A stretch of 64,000 nucleotides of DNA from Lanius collurio (Eukaryota > Chordata > Aves > Passeriformes > Laniidae), in assembly GCA_020086605.1 (NCBI GenBank), contig JACBWW010000003.1, positions 51,466,251-51,530,250 on the forward strand, written 5' to 3'. Under the pieces are notes generated by a model. The model saw nothing but the letters and a program-made list of their open reading frames with translations, was not told the DNA's origin and did no database searches. The position numbers and the translations under genes are program-made. This document shows, piece after piece, positions 24,968 through 38,300 of this stretch; the stretch's first letter is position 1, and every line of letters starts with the position of its first letter.

Positions 24968-25459
24968 CCTCACTACAAGACAGACCTTGAGGAGCTGAAA
25001 TGGGTCCAAAGAAGGGCAACAAAGCTGGTGAAGGGTCTAGAGCAGTCTCATGAGGAGCTGCTGATGGACCTGGGATTGTTTAGTTTGGGAAAAAGAAGAC
25101 ACAAGGGAGACCTTATCTCTACAGCTCCCTGGAAGGAGGTTGTAGCCAGGTGGATGTCAGTCTCTTCTCCTAAATAGCAAGCTATAAGACAAGAGGAAAT
25201 GACCTCATGTTGCACCAGAGGAGGTTTAATTTGGATATTAGGAAAAAATTCTCAACTGAAAGGATTGTCAGGCATTGGAAGAGGCAGCCCAGGGAAGTGG
25301 TTGAGCCACCACCACTGGAGGTATTTAAAGATGTGTAGATGCCGTGTTTAAGGACATGGTTTAGAGGTGGACTTGGAGTACTTGTCTTCGTAAATGGTTG
25401 AACTCAATGGTCTTAGAGGTCTTTTCCAACCTAAACAATTCTGTGGTTTTATAATTCTA
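24968..25459 (+). mobile_element. CR1 LINE, 5'-truncated copy with 3' tail
   Basis: This is the 3' end of CR1: TGGGTCCAAAGAAGGGCAAC near 25000, the GGGAGACCTTAT block near 25108, TTTGGATATTAGGAAAAAAT near 25230, CAGGCATTGGAAGAGG near 25270, and the closing TTCCAACCTAAACAATTCTG with a degenerate ATTCT-type terminal repeat at 25434-25459. The 5' truncation and the short octamer-like tail are typical of CR1 insertions. It carries only the last part of ORF2. Confidence 0.93.
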
Positions 25460-25610
25460 GTGCAAATGAATGTAGGTTCTTATTTAATTAGTTACAAGAT
25501 CAGTTTTTGCAAAAATCATGATTCACAAATGGTAAAGATGGTGTACATTTGATACAACTTGATACTTTAAGACCTTTGATAAAAGAATTTATTTTTTAAA
25601 TCAACTGTTC

Positions 25611-25685
25611 ATTCCTTGTAAGCTTCTAGAAAACAATTTTCTCTTACATTCCTTGTGAGCTTCTAGAAAACAATCTTTCTCTTAC
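25611..25685. repeat. Tandem duplication, unit of about 37 bp
   Basis: ATTCCTTGTAAGCTTCTAGA and the next 17 bases (25611-25647) are repeated at 25648-25685 with only a few differences. Neither copy is coding. Confidence 0.93.
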
Positions 25686-28600
25686 AAGATGACCTCAAGG
25701 GTAAACAAAATTAATGAAAAGATTTGATCAGAGAGGGCTTAAAATTCAAGAATACAGGCACTACAATGAAAATATTTTCCAACAGTGCAAAATATATAAG
25801 AGTTCAAAACTATAAGCTATGCCAACAATTGATATTACCATGGATAGTTGATTACAAATTCAGGCTAAACAAATGACCTGTTAGAAAGTAAAGATCCTAT
25901 TTACCTTTAAGGTGGTTGATAACACTGCATGAAGCAACATATTTTAAAAAAATAAATTAAAAGATGTTTACATTGTTCATAAATGAAGCATTGTCTAAAG
26001 AGTGCTAAGATATGCCTGTACATTTGAGCCTCAAAATTAGAATTTGAAAACAAAAATAAATTATATTATCTTTATTTTTCTCAAGCTATACAGTTATTCA
26101 TCAAATGTTTTTCAGAAGCAGCTGTTATTCTCATACAGTAACTGGCTTCTGTGTCACTTTCTTGTTGAACCAAGTAAGTCAACAACCTTCACATGCTCTC
26201 TCAGATGCGCTTCTTCCAAAACAAGACCGAAACACCTACCAGTATGTCTGTGCGAGAAGCTAAAAGTAGTGACACCTGCTCTGCAGATAAACATCAGTCT
26301 TCAGAGCTCTCACTGCAGTATCTGCTGATGCTGTGCAGTTTTATGTAACCCATTTTATTATTTTCCAAATGGCCAAGAACCTTGAATGAAAAGGGGATCT
26401 TATCTGCTTAATATCTCTACTTGAATTAATAATCTTCTGTTTGTGATATCTCAAATTATTGCTATGAAAATGATTATAATTTCACAGAAGGCCATGGTAA
26501 AAAATAAGATGTAAATGCTTCTAATCAAAGATACTCTTCATGCAAATGGAATTCTAACTAGAACAGGAAACAATCTGTTTTAGCAGACCACCATGAGAAG
26601 AGCTGCTCAGCATTAAATATAATTTGATAAAGACATTAACTTGAAAAAAGATACTGGAGTAAGCAAAAGTGAGTATTTAATCTGGCTTTTAGGATATAAT
26701 TCTAGAATAATCAATACATGGACTGGATTTAGGAATTGGATTTAGGGTTGAATATAAGATGGAGTCAGAATAATTTTTGCTCTTAAGGCCTTTGCAAAAG
26801 ATATCTTTCATTTTCTTAAAATTGTTCAAATCTGGTTCACTGAAATGGGGAATTCATGTTAGATTATCATAGTTTAGTCTATTTTCACACAGAATTCTAT
26901 CATACAGTCTAATAAGATTGTCTTGACGATTGCACCAGGGTGCCAAGACTAACTGTCATACTGTATAGGAAACAAAAATTTAGATTACCTATTAATTTGC
27001 ATCTTTTTTATTTTCCTTTCCTTCTGTTGTCTGAAAAATTAATATTTTGCAATAGGGATTATTAATCTATGTTTCTAACTCTACAAATGCTTGGTTTTTT
27101 TCAGCTCTGTTCCTTCAGGACCCTTCAAAGCCCTCATTCTGAGAAGCTTGCAGGCATGTATTTGTTATTAGAGTTGGTAGACACAAGAATTATAAGCAGA
27201 CACTGGTATAATAACAAAATGTGCTCTGTTAGACACTACAAGTTTATCAAGACGAGATCTCCAGAGAAGAAGGCTGATTTTATGTAAAATGTAACTAAGA
27301 GAAATTCTTAATTTCAGAACAAAAAATTTCAAGATCAGGAAACAGTGAAGCTGAAGAAAACTTTGGAATAACTGAAAACATTCAAGTCTCCCTGCTATTT
27401 TCTCACATTAAAGGAATCTTTTTCATGAAACACCTTTTGTTTGCTTTGACCCTTTGGATACCAGTTTGTCTGTCTTTTCTGTCTTTTTTCCTGATCAATA
27501 GAATGTGATCACCAGATAAAGAAGAGAAACCCATAGCTCACTGGATATAACATATGGCTGGGTTTATGGAATTTCGGTGTATCCTGTTCAGCTGAATGGG
27601 GCAAAGCAAGTATTTGAAATTATGTCAGCTATTTCCTACACTGTTTGAGAGGTCCCTTATTCTAACCAGGCAAACCAGGGATGTCAATGAGGTCATAGTT
27701 ACAAACTGTTTGTTTGCAGCTTTATAGGAAAGTGCTGATTCAGAAGTATAGCTAGTTCTAGCAAGAACAGAACTAAGTGACCTTGATGTCATCAAGAAAC
27801 CACCTCAAAAAAGCAAAAGTAGACTCAAAGGACTCCTCCAAAACTGTGCTGTAAGTTTCAATTAATTTTCATTTCTGGGATAGAAGACAATTCATGGCTT
27901 TATGCACAGAAGAAATTCAAGGAATAAAAAACCCCAATATAATGCATTATGCATATTCTAGTTGTGTAAAGACAGATATATGATAATATATATGGTATAT
28001 AATTTATGAAGTGCATGGTATAGTATGGAAAAGTTTGTTTAAATCTTATATTGTGAGAAGACTATTGGAATCTAAGCATGTTACCCATTGAAGTACACCT
28101 GCATACTACAGCTTCTTAAAGTGATAATTATAATGAAAAAAGGTTGTCTAATCTTTAATATATCATATATCTATACAAAATATACATTTGATAAATGTAC
28201 TCACATATGCAAAAATAAATTCTTAAATTTATAGGGAATGCTGAAAAAAAAGTCCAAACAAACAACCAAAACCACCAAAAAACCCCTAAACACCCCAAAA
28301 ACTAAAATCCAAATAAAAGACATAATGTCTATAATTTTTATTTGTCTTTAGATATATTTTTATTACAGTCAAGAAGAAAAAGGCTTAATAAATATGATCA
28401 ATATTTTCAAAAATGTGTTAAGCAGTAAAATTTATGAATTTGGGACTAATCCAATTAACCGTGTCACCTGGAAAAAATCCTGTAATGGGAAACTCTTAAT
28501 TTGCCCTTGATCATGCTATTCTATCTAAGATTTTATACTTCCCAACACAGATTTCTTACTGTGTGTCATTCAGCAAGGTGATTGTGGAAATGGGAGGGAC

Positions 28601-30556
28601 TGAGAGTATGGACTTTATGTTAAAGATTGTTTATGAACTTAACATTTAAAGTTAATTGGATAAAATGCATTATTACCCTTGAGGATATTGGTCAGAAAAA
28701 AAGAAAAATCTTAAATCTCAGAAAAGGCCTTGTCCTGTGGAAGCTATCAGGCTTCTTTTTGCTTATTCTCTGTATGACTCTCCTAGTAATGCATTTGGAT
28801 ACTGAAAGTATCCCCTTTTTATCAGGAAGGCTAAATGCTCAGCCCCAGGCTCTGCAGTTTGTAAATTCAGACACTTTCTCAGAAAGCAGAGCTTTGAGTT
28901 TAAGTCTTCTTAGGGCAGGCAAGACTTAATGTCTCTATTCTCTTATTTTAAGTATTTAAGATGCTATTACTACAAGACTGCTCTGTGAAAGAGTTGTTAT
29001 GTTTTTTCCACTGGTCCTGTTTGATCAAAAAAATACTTGACAGCTATTCTTAATATTTTTATGTGACTCATGTTTTGCCTGTTTCTGTTAGTTGATATAG
29101 CACTTGGAAATGCAGGTGGAGAAATATGTTGGCAGAGAAAAGTAACTTTTCGAGAAGATCTTTTTGGGGAAGCTGTGGAAGGAGTCTGGCTGCCTCATTA
29201 AGAAATCCTGCTGGGGCCAGGAAACCACTTTTGTGTCGTAAGTAGACTGCAGCTGGCCCCCTGTTGCTTCTAAGTTCATGGTCAGCACCTCAGCTGTTAA
29301 AAAGCTGATGTAAGTCTGGATGATGTCAGGCCTGAGCCTTCAATATTCATTGGTAACACCTTGAATCCTTTTAGTGGTATCTTGTCTTCATTAACTTTCT
29401 TTTCTGGTGACACATCAATTCCAGTATTTGGACCTACAGTTGGCTTTTTATATTGATTTTTAAAATTAATTTAGAAAAGGTTGTGAAGTTCTTCCGAGTA
29501 GATATGAAATGATTTATTACTACCAAGAACTATATGTCTCTTCAGTGGAATTGAAAAGGAGGGCTCAGCTCCCACTGTTGACTAAGAGCTCTTCTGTATA
29601 TTAAGCTACACTTAAAAAGGTGCAGAAATTACTAGAATTTATTTAGGTATATTTTATCCTTTTTAATATCTATATTAGAATAAACCTACACATTTTCTTA
29701 GCTTTTGGAGAACCATTGTGCTTCATATGACTAAGGAATAACTGGCCACCTTGCAATTTCGTTATTTCAGTTCACTTATCTTGATTTGTTTGGAGAGAGG
29801 CAAGGAATATACTTTAATCCAAACATTGGTCTAAGATACCTTACACATTGAAGATAAAAGAATTAAAGTCTCAAGCTGATTTTAGTTGTCACTAGCTCTT
29901 ATTTTGACAAGTAGATCTTTTGTCTAAAACAATGATAAGTAGGCAAACTAATGGTAAGTTTTCCTAAAGTGGCAAAGGTGACAATTATGAATATAGCATT
30001 TGGTGACATCCCAAGTGATGACAACAAATTCAGAATGACAAATTATTCCCTATTCTTCCCTGACTTTTGCAGTGGTATCTGACAAAGTGCTGAGATGCTG
30101 TGCACTAATACAGGTCTCTTTTGGTATCAGAGCTACTGACACTGTTTCTTCATCTCACCCCCATGGTACACCTATCCCTCACACCTCTTACCCCTGTTCT
30201 CCTATTTCTCCTCATCAATTACTTTTACTAATCCATATCTCCTGTGTTTTTTTCACTTTATTCGGTCATCTTCTGTAAATTAGGTTATTGCCATTACAAG
30301 TAGAGTGCCACAAGTTCAGGGACTCAGTATGTGTTTGTACTTGTTTTCTTTTAAGTATATTATCAGTTGTCTAATTATCAGTTAACTTTTAAAAATTTTG
30401 CTTTAGCTTACAGTGAGATCAAATATTTATTCTGTGCAGATTACATTGTCTCTGAATGAAAAGCAGTACCGAAATCTTATTATGGGTAAAAATCTCATAT
30501 ATGCAGATAAAATATTTACTGTTCATACAGTTGAAATCTTAACAGTCTATTCAAAG
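25686..30556. other. Unannotated A+T-rich DNA
   Basis: Nearly 5 kb without a recognised repeat. 28240-28315 is a C/A-rich low-complexity stretch (AAACAAACAACCAAAACC-like). Short frames at 26044-26328, 28627-28929 and 29088-29288 (minus) are open but have no recognisable domain. Confidence 0.6.
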
Positions 30557-30582
30557 ATTTTATTTTATTTTATTTTATTTTA
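30557..30582. repeat. (TTTTA)n microsatellite
   Basis: About five consecutive TTTTA units, ending in a degenerate T-rich stretch. Confidence 0.9.
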
Positions 30583-33500
30583 ATTTTTATCAGATTCTGT
30601 TATTGCAGCGTAAGAAAATAAAGAGAAATACCATTATCGAAAAAAATATCTTTTAGAATACAGTTGAAATTATTATTATTGTGTACCTAACCCTTTTTTT
30701 CTGAGTTTCAACCATCTTTTCACTGTTTCTCTGTGTCTTGAGGTAAGTGGCTTCAATCTAATTGGGGTATTGCAAGTCATCAGCATCCTAAATCCTTTCA
30801 TAAGGAAGAGTATGGTGTTGATTATGATGGTTTCTTCCTCCTCTCTCCTGAATTTACTCAGGGCTATTTTTATGCCCTTGTTAGACCCACTTTGCATTTT
30901 GATCTTTCTCCTGTGGTTTGTAACCACTTCATGCATATGGTGCATTTTATATGTATAGTTTAGTTTTCTTTTGTTCTCTTTATGAACAAACCCCAAAACC
31001 AACTCTTATGTCTGCATTTATGTGAATTTTTTGTAGCCCTGAGGTCTGGAGCCTGTGTTCTGTCTCTTTGACACCCCCATGCTTGTACTTCTATCTGTAT
31101 AAAAACTGTAGCTACACTATACAAATGTAAGTGAAAATGAACCAAATGGGGCATAGCCCCAGTGATTGGATAAGTTACTGTTAAAGAAAAATCAAATAAA
31201 AACAAAGTTCCAGGCAGGTTGAAGCAAAATCAGACAAAATAAACTTCATAAGCCTCAGTCTGGAAGACCCAATTAAGTCATTACACAGTCTGTTACTAGC
31301 AATATCAACCATTTATTTACAGAGCTACCGAACTAACAAGTCTTAGTTCACAAACAGAAGTCACAAATCACACCAGATATTGCTCCACATAAAATCTGTT
31401 TTAAAGCTAACAAGGGGCATAGAAAGCCTGAATAATCAGGAGTCACTGAACAAAAGGACACATAGACAACCAAGAGTACCCAGAGTCAAGCTGCTGGAAG
31501 ACACCTTTGCACTCTGAAGGCTTGCTGTGATGCTCTATTGTATTGTTATATCCGTCATATTTTGATTAGACTGTTCAAATCATTTTAATTTACTAAATTC
31601 TTGGATTATCAAATAAAATGTGAACTTTTCATGCCCATGACAAGATTATTAATGCAACACTCATTTTTTTCAGACAAGGAAAAAAAAAGCTTTGATCAAT
31701 TATTTGACTAGAAATTTTAAGTGATTATTCTGGGGTTTTTCAGTGCTTAGTATCTCAAGAAGATTTATCAGTGTCTTTCTAAAATCTAAAAAAAGGAGAA
31801 AGATTTAGTCCTAATTTACTACTTTCCAATGAAGAAATTAGTATTCATTAGCTGTTGGGATCTAGTTTTATATACTTTGAATTCAAACATCTAGAGAATT
31901 GAACTAATCTCCACATTCCACTTTATATTTTTGCTCTGCCTTATGCTAAGGCTGAACTGCTTTATTTGTATTGCATTGTTATGAAAGTTGTGAAAGTCAT
32001 AAATGTCACCTTTTTAAAGCATTCTTATCAGCTGGCTTAGTCATATTTGCCTTTGTAAGCAGGAACATAATCAGAAAAATGGTTGGGAGAAGTCTCAACT
32101 AATACTACAAAAGTTCTAAAAGTATCCTTCCAAAAGTTGAGTTAGCTCTTCTGCTGAGTCCTGGTGAATAGATAATATGGAGAAAACAACGAACACAGAT
32201 GAAAAATTTTCATAGTGGCACAAAAGTCAAAATCCAGACTCATTTAATGTCTTTTGTTTTGTTTTGTTTTTTCCTGTGTGTTTGGGAGCTCTCTTTTAAC
32301 CTGTACTTGATGTCTAAATTCACTCTGTGAGATACTTGAAACCTGCTGATATTTGTATACTTCCTAGTTCTGTTTCTTAATCTGTAAGGACTATTATGTG
32401 CAATATGATTAATGCAGTGAGCAGTATTTACTATATTTAAAATTACTACTATTTAATTAATTACATGTCCAGTTTAAGTATTTAAGTAAGGGATAAATCC
32501 AAGCTTTTCAAGAGTCTATTTATTTTATGGATGAAGAAAGAAGTAATTACTCTATGAAGAAAATCAGAGAACCCTGAGAAGCAGGATTAAAATATGGCAG
32601 CTCTGTAGACTCCAAAAGGTCAGATATACCAAAATCAGTTAAGAAGTTTAACATCGTGCTAAGACAAAGCTATGAAATATTTAGTTAACCAGGGAGCTTT
32701 ACTAGGAGCAGGATAAATTATGGTGTTTTGTCTGCTCAGGATTCTATTTTCTGAATTATTTATTGGAGGGGAGGGGGAGCTGTTTCTTGTTGTGTGTTCT
32801 TTTTTAGTGATTTTTTTTCTCTGAGCAGATTTTATGCTGAGTGCCAGATAGATGCCTCTCAAATACTATGTTTGCTTATCTTTTAAGAGGCTACAAAATG
32901 TACAACAGTCTGAATGCTGATTAAGGTGGTCTGTCTGCATGTCTGAGTTTGTTATTATATATGTCTATAATGGCCTAGCATTCAAAACTTGGATTTGGAA
33001 TAATTATTATTTTTCAAGGAAAAAAAAGAGAAAAAGGAACTGGACCAAGTCTTGTTGATACAACTATCTACTGCTATTGTTGATGTATTTTATAATCCAT
33101 GTTGTAGTGTAAAACATACAAACTTTCCCTCTTTCCTTTTGGAAATGCTCCTTTATTTCTTTGAACCTTGCTCCTGCAATAGTGTACTGGCTTTCTATGT
33201 TCTGCAGTGTTTATTCTGCTATCAAAATCTCCAGACTCTCTTATCTCTCATTCTTACTTCTTGACACCTTTATGTTTCTTTTCTTTTTATCTGCAGGGAT
33301 TTTATAGTTTTTGATGATGGCACTAAGGTTATTTGATGTTTAGCATGTAACTGGGTTTTCAGATTGCATTTTCAAATCTGCTTTTCAATGGTGATTCAGT
33401 GCTAAAGAAAACCAAATAAAACTCATTTTGTATCTTATATTTATTTTCATGATATCAAAATTCCACCAAGTAAATATTTTTAGAACATCTACATTCTCAC

Positions 33501-33771
33501 ATCGACTTCTGTTGAAGTGTTTTCTTCTTTTTGATAGGTGTTTTGTAATTTAAACAGTTTATCTTTTCTTCATTTTGCTTTACTCTCTACAGCAATATTT
33601 CTTTCCTTTTCTTTTTTTCTTAATGCAGGTTGAATTCTTATTTTCCAGTTCTGAGTGAACTTTTTTTTTGATGTATTTCACAAAGCATGAAATATTGGGG
33701 AATATTTACAGGGGAATTCCTCGAGCAGCCAGTAAAACCTAAACAATCAGTAATGGAACTAAATACTATGA
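30583..33771. other. Unannotated A+T-rich DNA
   Basis: No gene or dispersed repeat identified. A short (TTTTG)n run lies at 32252-32272. Frames at 30676-31002 (minus) and 33052-33264 (plus) show no recognisable domain. Confidence 0.6.
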
Positions 33772-33772
33772 C

Positions 33773-33841
33773 TATTATTATTATTATTATTATTTTTGTT
33801 TTGTTATTGTTACTGTTATTGTTATTGTTATTATTATTATT
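33773..33841. repeat. (TTA)n / (TTATTG)n microsatellite
   Basis: About 70 bp of TTA units, interrupted by TTTTGTTTTG and TTATTG variants. The poly-Asn (minus) and poly-Ile/Leu (plus) frames that cross it come from the repeat. Confidence 0.95.
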
Positions 33842-34118
33842 GAAAAGAATGAAAAGAAGATGTAGTTCTTCCTTTAAAATTAAAATACTAGTCTTTATGC
33901 GTAGGTCAATAAGCAAATTAAGCTCTGGTATAATTTCTATTTTTCTGGCACTATGCTGAATTGAAAAAACATTTTCATTTTAGACAACCAGATAAAAGCT
34001 TGGCTTTCAATTTATAAAGTCTCACCTAATAGAAATGTAGCACTTGAAACTATTTCAAAGTCTTAGTTATCATAGCTGTCTTCTCTGACATGCAATAAAA
34101 CATTTATCTCTTTAACTC
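33842..34118. other. Short unannotated spacer
   Basis: Nothing identifiable between the microsatellite and the LTR. Confidence 0.5.
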
Positions 34119-34419
34119 TCTTCTGGTTTCGCTGGGATAGAGTTAAGTTTCTTCACAGTAGCTGGTGATGCCTTATGTTTTGACTCATGTTTTTCAAATT
34201 CTGTACTGCTTAGTGTGTAACCCTGAAGTTTTTTGTAGCCTGTTAGTTTTTGCTCTCTCATGCTAGGAAGACATAACAAAGCCTCTCTGGGCCTGCTCTT
34301 CAAGGACATCCAGACTGTCCTAGGCCCAAAAAGTAAAAACCAGAGAGCCTCTAAGGGGGGCAAGCAGAGGGGAAATTACATCATTAAACTGAAGCTGTAA
34401 TTGGAGAATGAACCCTGAT

Positions 34420-34427
34420 ATGCAAAT
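34420..34427 (+). promoter_or_regulatory. Octamer motif ATGCAAAT in nested LTR
   Basis: An exact octamer (POU-domain binding consensus) lies about 11 bp upstream of the TATA box of the nested LTR. Binding is not shown; the position fits a U3 promoter element. Confidence 0.5.
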
Positions 34428-34437
34428 GAACCAAACC

Positions 34438-34445
34438 TATAAAAG
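34438..34445 (+). promoter_or_regulatory. TATA box of nested LTR (TATAAAAG)
   Basis: A consensus TATA box 84 bp upstream of the AATAAA of the same LTR, as expected for U3 and R of a retroviral LTR. Confidence 0.65.
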
Positions 34446-34521
34446 TGTGACCTGTCGTCCATCTTGGGGTCCATTTTGGGAATAACCTCAGTCCCCAGGA
34501 TATACCTTTGAAGGCCCTTCA

Positions 34522-34527
34522 AATAAA
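34522..34527 (+). terminator. Poly(A) signal AATAAA of nested LTR
   Basis: AATAAA is followed about 15-40 bp later by T-rich sequence, as in an R-U5 region. It lies downstream of the TATA box on the same strand. Confidence 0.6.
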
Positions 34528-35221
34528 TGCCTATTTTATTCCCTTACTCCTGTTTAGTCTCTGTTTCTAGGAGGCCTCTCAAGGTATCACTGGTATGGGG
34601 TTGTGTTTTGGATTTGTGTTGAAAACAGTGTTGGTAACACAGGGATTTTTTCATTATTGCTGAGCAGTGCTTACACAGAACAAAGGCCTTTTCTGCTTCT
34701 CAGCCACCCTCCTGTACACAAGAAGTTGGAAGGGGACACAGCCAGGATAGCTGGTCTCTACTGACCCAAGGGATATTCCACACCATGTGGCATCATGCTC
34801 AGCTCATAAAGCTGGGGAATAAGGAGTAAGGTGATGCTTTTGGAGTGATGGTATTTGTCTTTTAAGTCACCATTATGTATGTTGAAGCCTACTTTCCTGA
34901 GCACCTGCTTGTCCATAAAAAGGGGTGAACGAGCTCCCTGCTTTGCTTTGCTTTAGCTTTGCTTACATGTGCACTTTCTGGTTTCCCTATCAAACGGTCT
35001 CTATCTCAACCAATGTGTTTTCTCACTTCTACTCTTCTGATCCTCTCCCCCATTCCATCAGGGGAACTGAGCTGCCACCTGGGGTAAAACCAAACAACCC
35101 CCTCTTTGTCTGCAAACTGAATATAATGACACTGCCCAGTACATAGTACTGCTGTAATGATACATGGAATGTTGTGGAACATGAAATACCCTGTTGGCTG
35201 CATCTAAAGGAATAGTTGGCA

Positions 35222-35300
35222 TGGTGGTGTTCAGTCAAAGATTAGACTTGATGATCTTAATGGTCTTTTCCAATCTTAAAGGTTCCATGATCTTATAAAA
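35222..35300 (+). mobile_element. CR1 LINE 3'-tail fragment
   Basis: A remnant of only the last 80 bp of CR1: AGATTAGACTTGATGATCTT, then AATGGTCTTTTCCAATCTTA and a degenerate TTCCATGATCTTATA tail. It is a strongly 5'-truncated insertion or the surviving end of one. Confidence 0.85.
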
Positions 35301-38300
35301 TAAAGTATGTAGAATTATATATTTGGGGATAAAAAAAGTATAGAAAGGAAGATAATTGGAATTTTCTATATAATTCATTTTCTCTTTATTTATCAGATTA
35401 TGGTTTCTTCTCACTGGTGGATCTTGAATGAATGTATTTTTCTTTTCAAGATTTCAATAACTTTCTAAAATACAACACTAGCATGTTCCTCAATAATTGA
35501 ATAGTCTTAGAATGCAAACAGCACTTCAGGGCTGTGCAATTAATTACTTCTGACATACACAAGTAGTAAAATAAAAACTTTAGGCCCTATGTTGCTGTAC
35601 AGGGGTTTTTTTATTGCATATGATCAAGAAGATGAAGATGAATACTGAATCAATATCCATCTTACTCATTTAATCAGTTGTTCCACTTAGAAATCTAAGG
35701 AAGTATCTTTATTAATTTTGAATCTCTAAAACTCTTCATATAGAAATGAACTTCATTCTTCAAAAAAGAAATTAATGTAGACACATAAGAATAAACCCAG
35801 TATAGAAAAACTCACACCCGTGATCAACTTGTGATTAGAAATGCAGTGTTTACTTTCAGCATTTAAGCAACAGGTTTGTATATCAACAGCAATAACTTCC
35901 AGCAGTTTTGATCAACAAAAAATACTAAGTAAATAACAAAGTAAATAATCTCAGCACTGCAGGTAAATTGTGTTCACTTTAGAAAAGTACAATCAATCAT
36001 TGTATTGTAGCTCACCAGAAGCTTCCTATCTTCTATTCCCAGCACAGCATGATTTGCTGGTGTTAAACATCAAGCAAATCTATACTGAAAATGCACTGCT
36101 TCTTAACCAATTCACAGTCTTTGTATTAAATTTATATACATTGATAAGAATAAATATATCAATAAATTCTAATAGATCATCTATCTTAAAAAGCAAAGGA
36201 AAAAAATCTTAAAAAAAACAAAGAAAAAATGTGATGAGTCATTTGGATAAAGCAGATCACTTTATCAATTCCATAATTTTACTACAGTATAATCTAACAG
36301 AGAACACGTTAAAGGTTTGAAAGGGTGTCTGTCTCAACAGACTTGTCCTTTTCAGTGGATATGGTAATCATAATTTTCTATTTCATCCTGTGTTGCCCAT
36401 AAACAAACTAAAATATCTCCTAAAGTCACTTGGACTCTCTATTTTAATCTCTTTCCAAGGGAGTTTATTTATGGTTGGTAAAAACATATTGTTTCCTTTT
36501 CTGAAGCCTTTTCTTGATTCCCCTGGTGACCACTGACAAGAATGTATTTCCCTCCAGCTGTCAGTTTTTCCGATGCTGCCTTAGAGAGAGAAATGTCTCC
36601 TTTATTGATTTTTGTTTTTTGAATTTGTGTGTCTTTTTACTTATATAAGTTAATAGCTGGAGAGCTAAAAATGGACTAAGTCATAACTTTCTTTTGAATA
36701 CAATGAGTTGTACTTTTGCAAACATTTCACTGCTTTTGCTAGTGTTCATCCAGAATAAGGCCTAAACCTGTAAGTAGAAAGAACCTGCACTGGATTTGGA
36801 GTGATTTGCCTCTGGCACTGTAACAAACTCCCTGAGAAATGAGGAGACTCTGGGTGAAAAAAGGGAAATAAGTGAATTATAAATGACTATGCTTTGCAAC
36901 TCCTAATGAAGAACTGATAGAGATACCCTATGAGTGAAGAATTAAGGAGGAGCACAGCTGAGAGGACTTCCTGAGACCCTCTGGGAAATAGATACTGCAA
37001 GACTAGAAAACATCAAACTCCCCTCCCTTCTGCCTGTCCTGCAGGATTCCTTTGCTGAAGATTCAGCTTGTTCTAGCTTACATGCAAGGTTTCAGAGGAG
37101 CCTCTGAAACTAATGCCTCTGTGAACTAGAAGGATTTGGGTTTTCTGACTCCTTCAAAACTGTTTTTCACCTCTGTAGTTTAGCTCACCTCTCACTGTAT
37201 TCTGCACTTCTCAAGAGGAGCTGGAAGTTAGTTACCTCTTCTAACTCAAGTTGGATCAGTCTTATTATTATGTTCCAAAACAAAGAGAAACTGTGAGTGA
37301 TCACTTATAAACTCAAGTGTCCCTTGAATCTGTTGCTTAGAAAAAGATAGCAAATAAATTGTTCTAATACATTGAAGGCAGCAGTTTAATTTGTTCTGTT
37401 GGTCCTACTTCTATGAGAAAGGTGTAACTTATATGTGTATTATAAGCAGACTCTTTTCTTACTACTCTCAAATAATAAAAATTTAATAATTCCTTTTTTA
37501 TTTTCAAAGTAAAACAGTTCTAAATTGAAATGAAACAAAAGAAATAGAAGGAAATGTCCAACAGGGTTTGCTGACACACGCATGTGTGTTATATCCTTGT
37601 CTCCAAACTCATCAACTTAGGTTTTAAATGGCAAGTCCATTTGATCCAGGCCCACAAGTATGGGCTTTGCAAGTGTTCTAAAAATCCATGCCATTTAATA
37701 ATGGCACAAGATTTTTATGCATCCTGTGATGGCAGGAAAATAAAATGATAAAGCTTATGCCAAATGTGCAAGAAAAACTAAGATTTTTCAAAATCTTATT
37801 GAAAATAATATAAAATTCAGTGTAATTTATTCTTTAATATTTTGGAACTTTGTTGTTATTTCCATGTTCCCGTACTTCAACCTATTCAAAGACTTAAGTT
37901 CTCCTCATTTATAACTTAAACTATAATTTAGCGCTTTTTTTCTGCCATTTTAGGAAAAGAAACTACAATTTTTTCTGACATCTAATCTAATAATTTTCAT
38001 GTTTGTACTGGTGCAATGAGATTGTTTGCCTAATATGACACATGAACAAGTTTCAAAGCTGGTCATAAGACCTTTATTGTTTTTTTTTTTTCATGTCCTC
38101 TTTCATTTGTATTCATCAGATCAGGGAATTTAACTATGAAAGCCCTTCTACTTCTTGAGTCATCAGCTGTGACAGATAATCCCATCACAGAAATTACTGC
38201 GCCAACAAATTGAAGTTTATTATTAAATTGAAGTTTATTATTAAATAATTTTTGCATCCCCTTCATCCTTCTTTGCTTCCTTCTGATTTATATTCTTTCA

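Larger units (their letters stand above)
34166..34589 (+). mobile_element. Nested solo LTR, 424 bp
   Basis: The insert begins TGATGCCTT and ends AAGGTATCA, which are inverted ends with one mismatch. CTGG is duplicated at 34162-34165 and 34590-34593. Removing it restores the host LTR reading GTAGCTGG-TATGGGG. A TATA box and an AATAAA lie in the expected order on the plus strand, giving its orientation. A 4-bp duplication is usual for gammaretrovirus-like (ERV1) elements; that class is inference. No internal genes remain. Confidence 0.82.
34119..35096 (+). mobile_element. ERVL-type solo LTR interrupted by a second LTR
   Basis: The left part (34119-34165) has CTGGTTTCGCTGGGATAGAG and CTTCACAGTAGCTGG. 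The right part (34590-35096) resumes with CTGGTATGGGGTTGTGTTTT and continues through GCAGTGCTTACACAG, GGGGACACAGCCAGGATAGC, the CATCATGCTCAGCTCATAAA block, GCTTTGCTTTGCTTTAGC and the closing TAAAACCAAACA. Without the insert it is about 550 bp and collinear with the LTR pieces at 13617-16457, so the same family. The first bases are TCTT where TGTG is expected, and no clear flanking duplication is left, so this copy is older or more mutated. Confidence 0.85.

Noticed and set aside
33638..33959. Frames with poly-Asn or poly-Leu/Ile tracts
   Set aside because: They arise from the TTA microsatellite.
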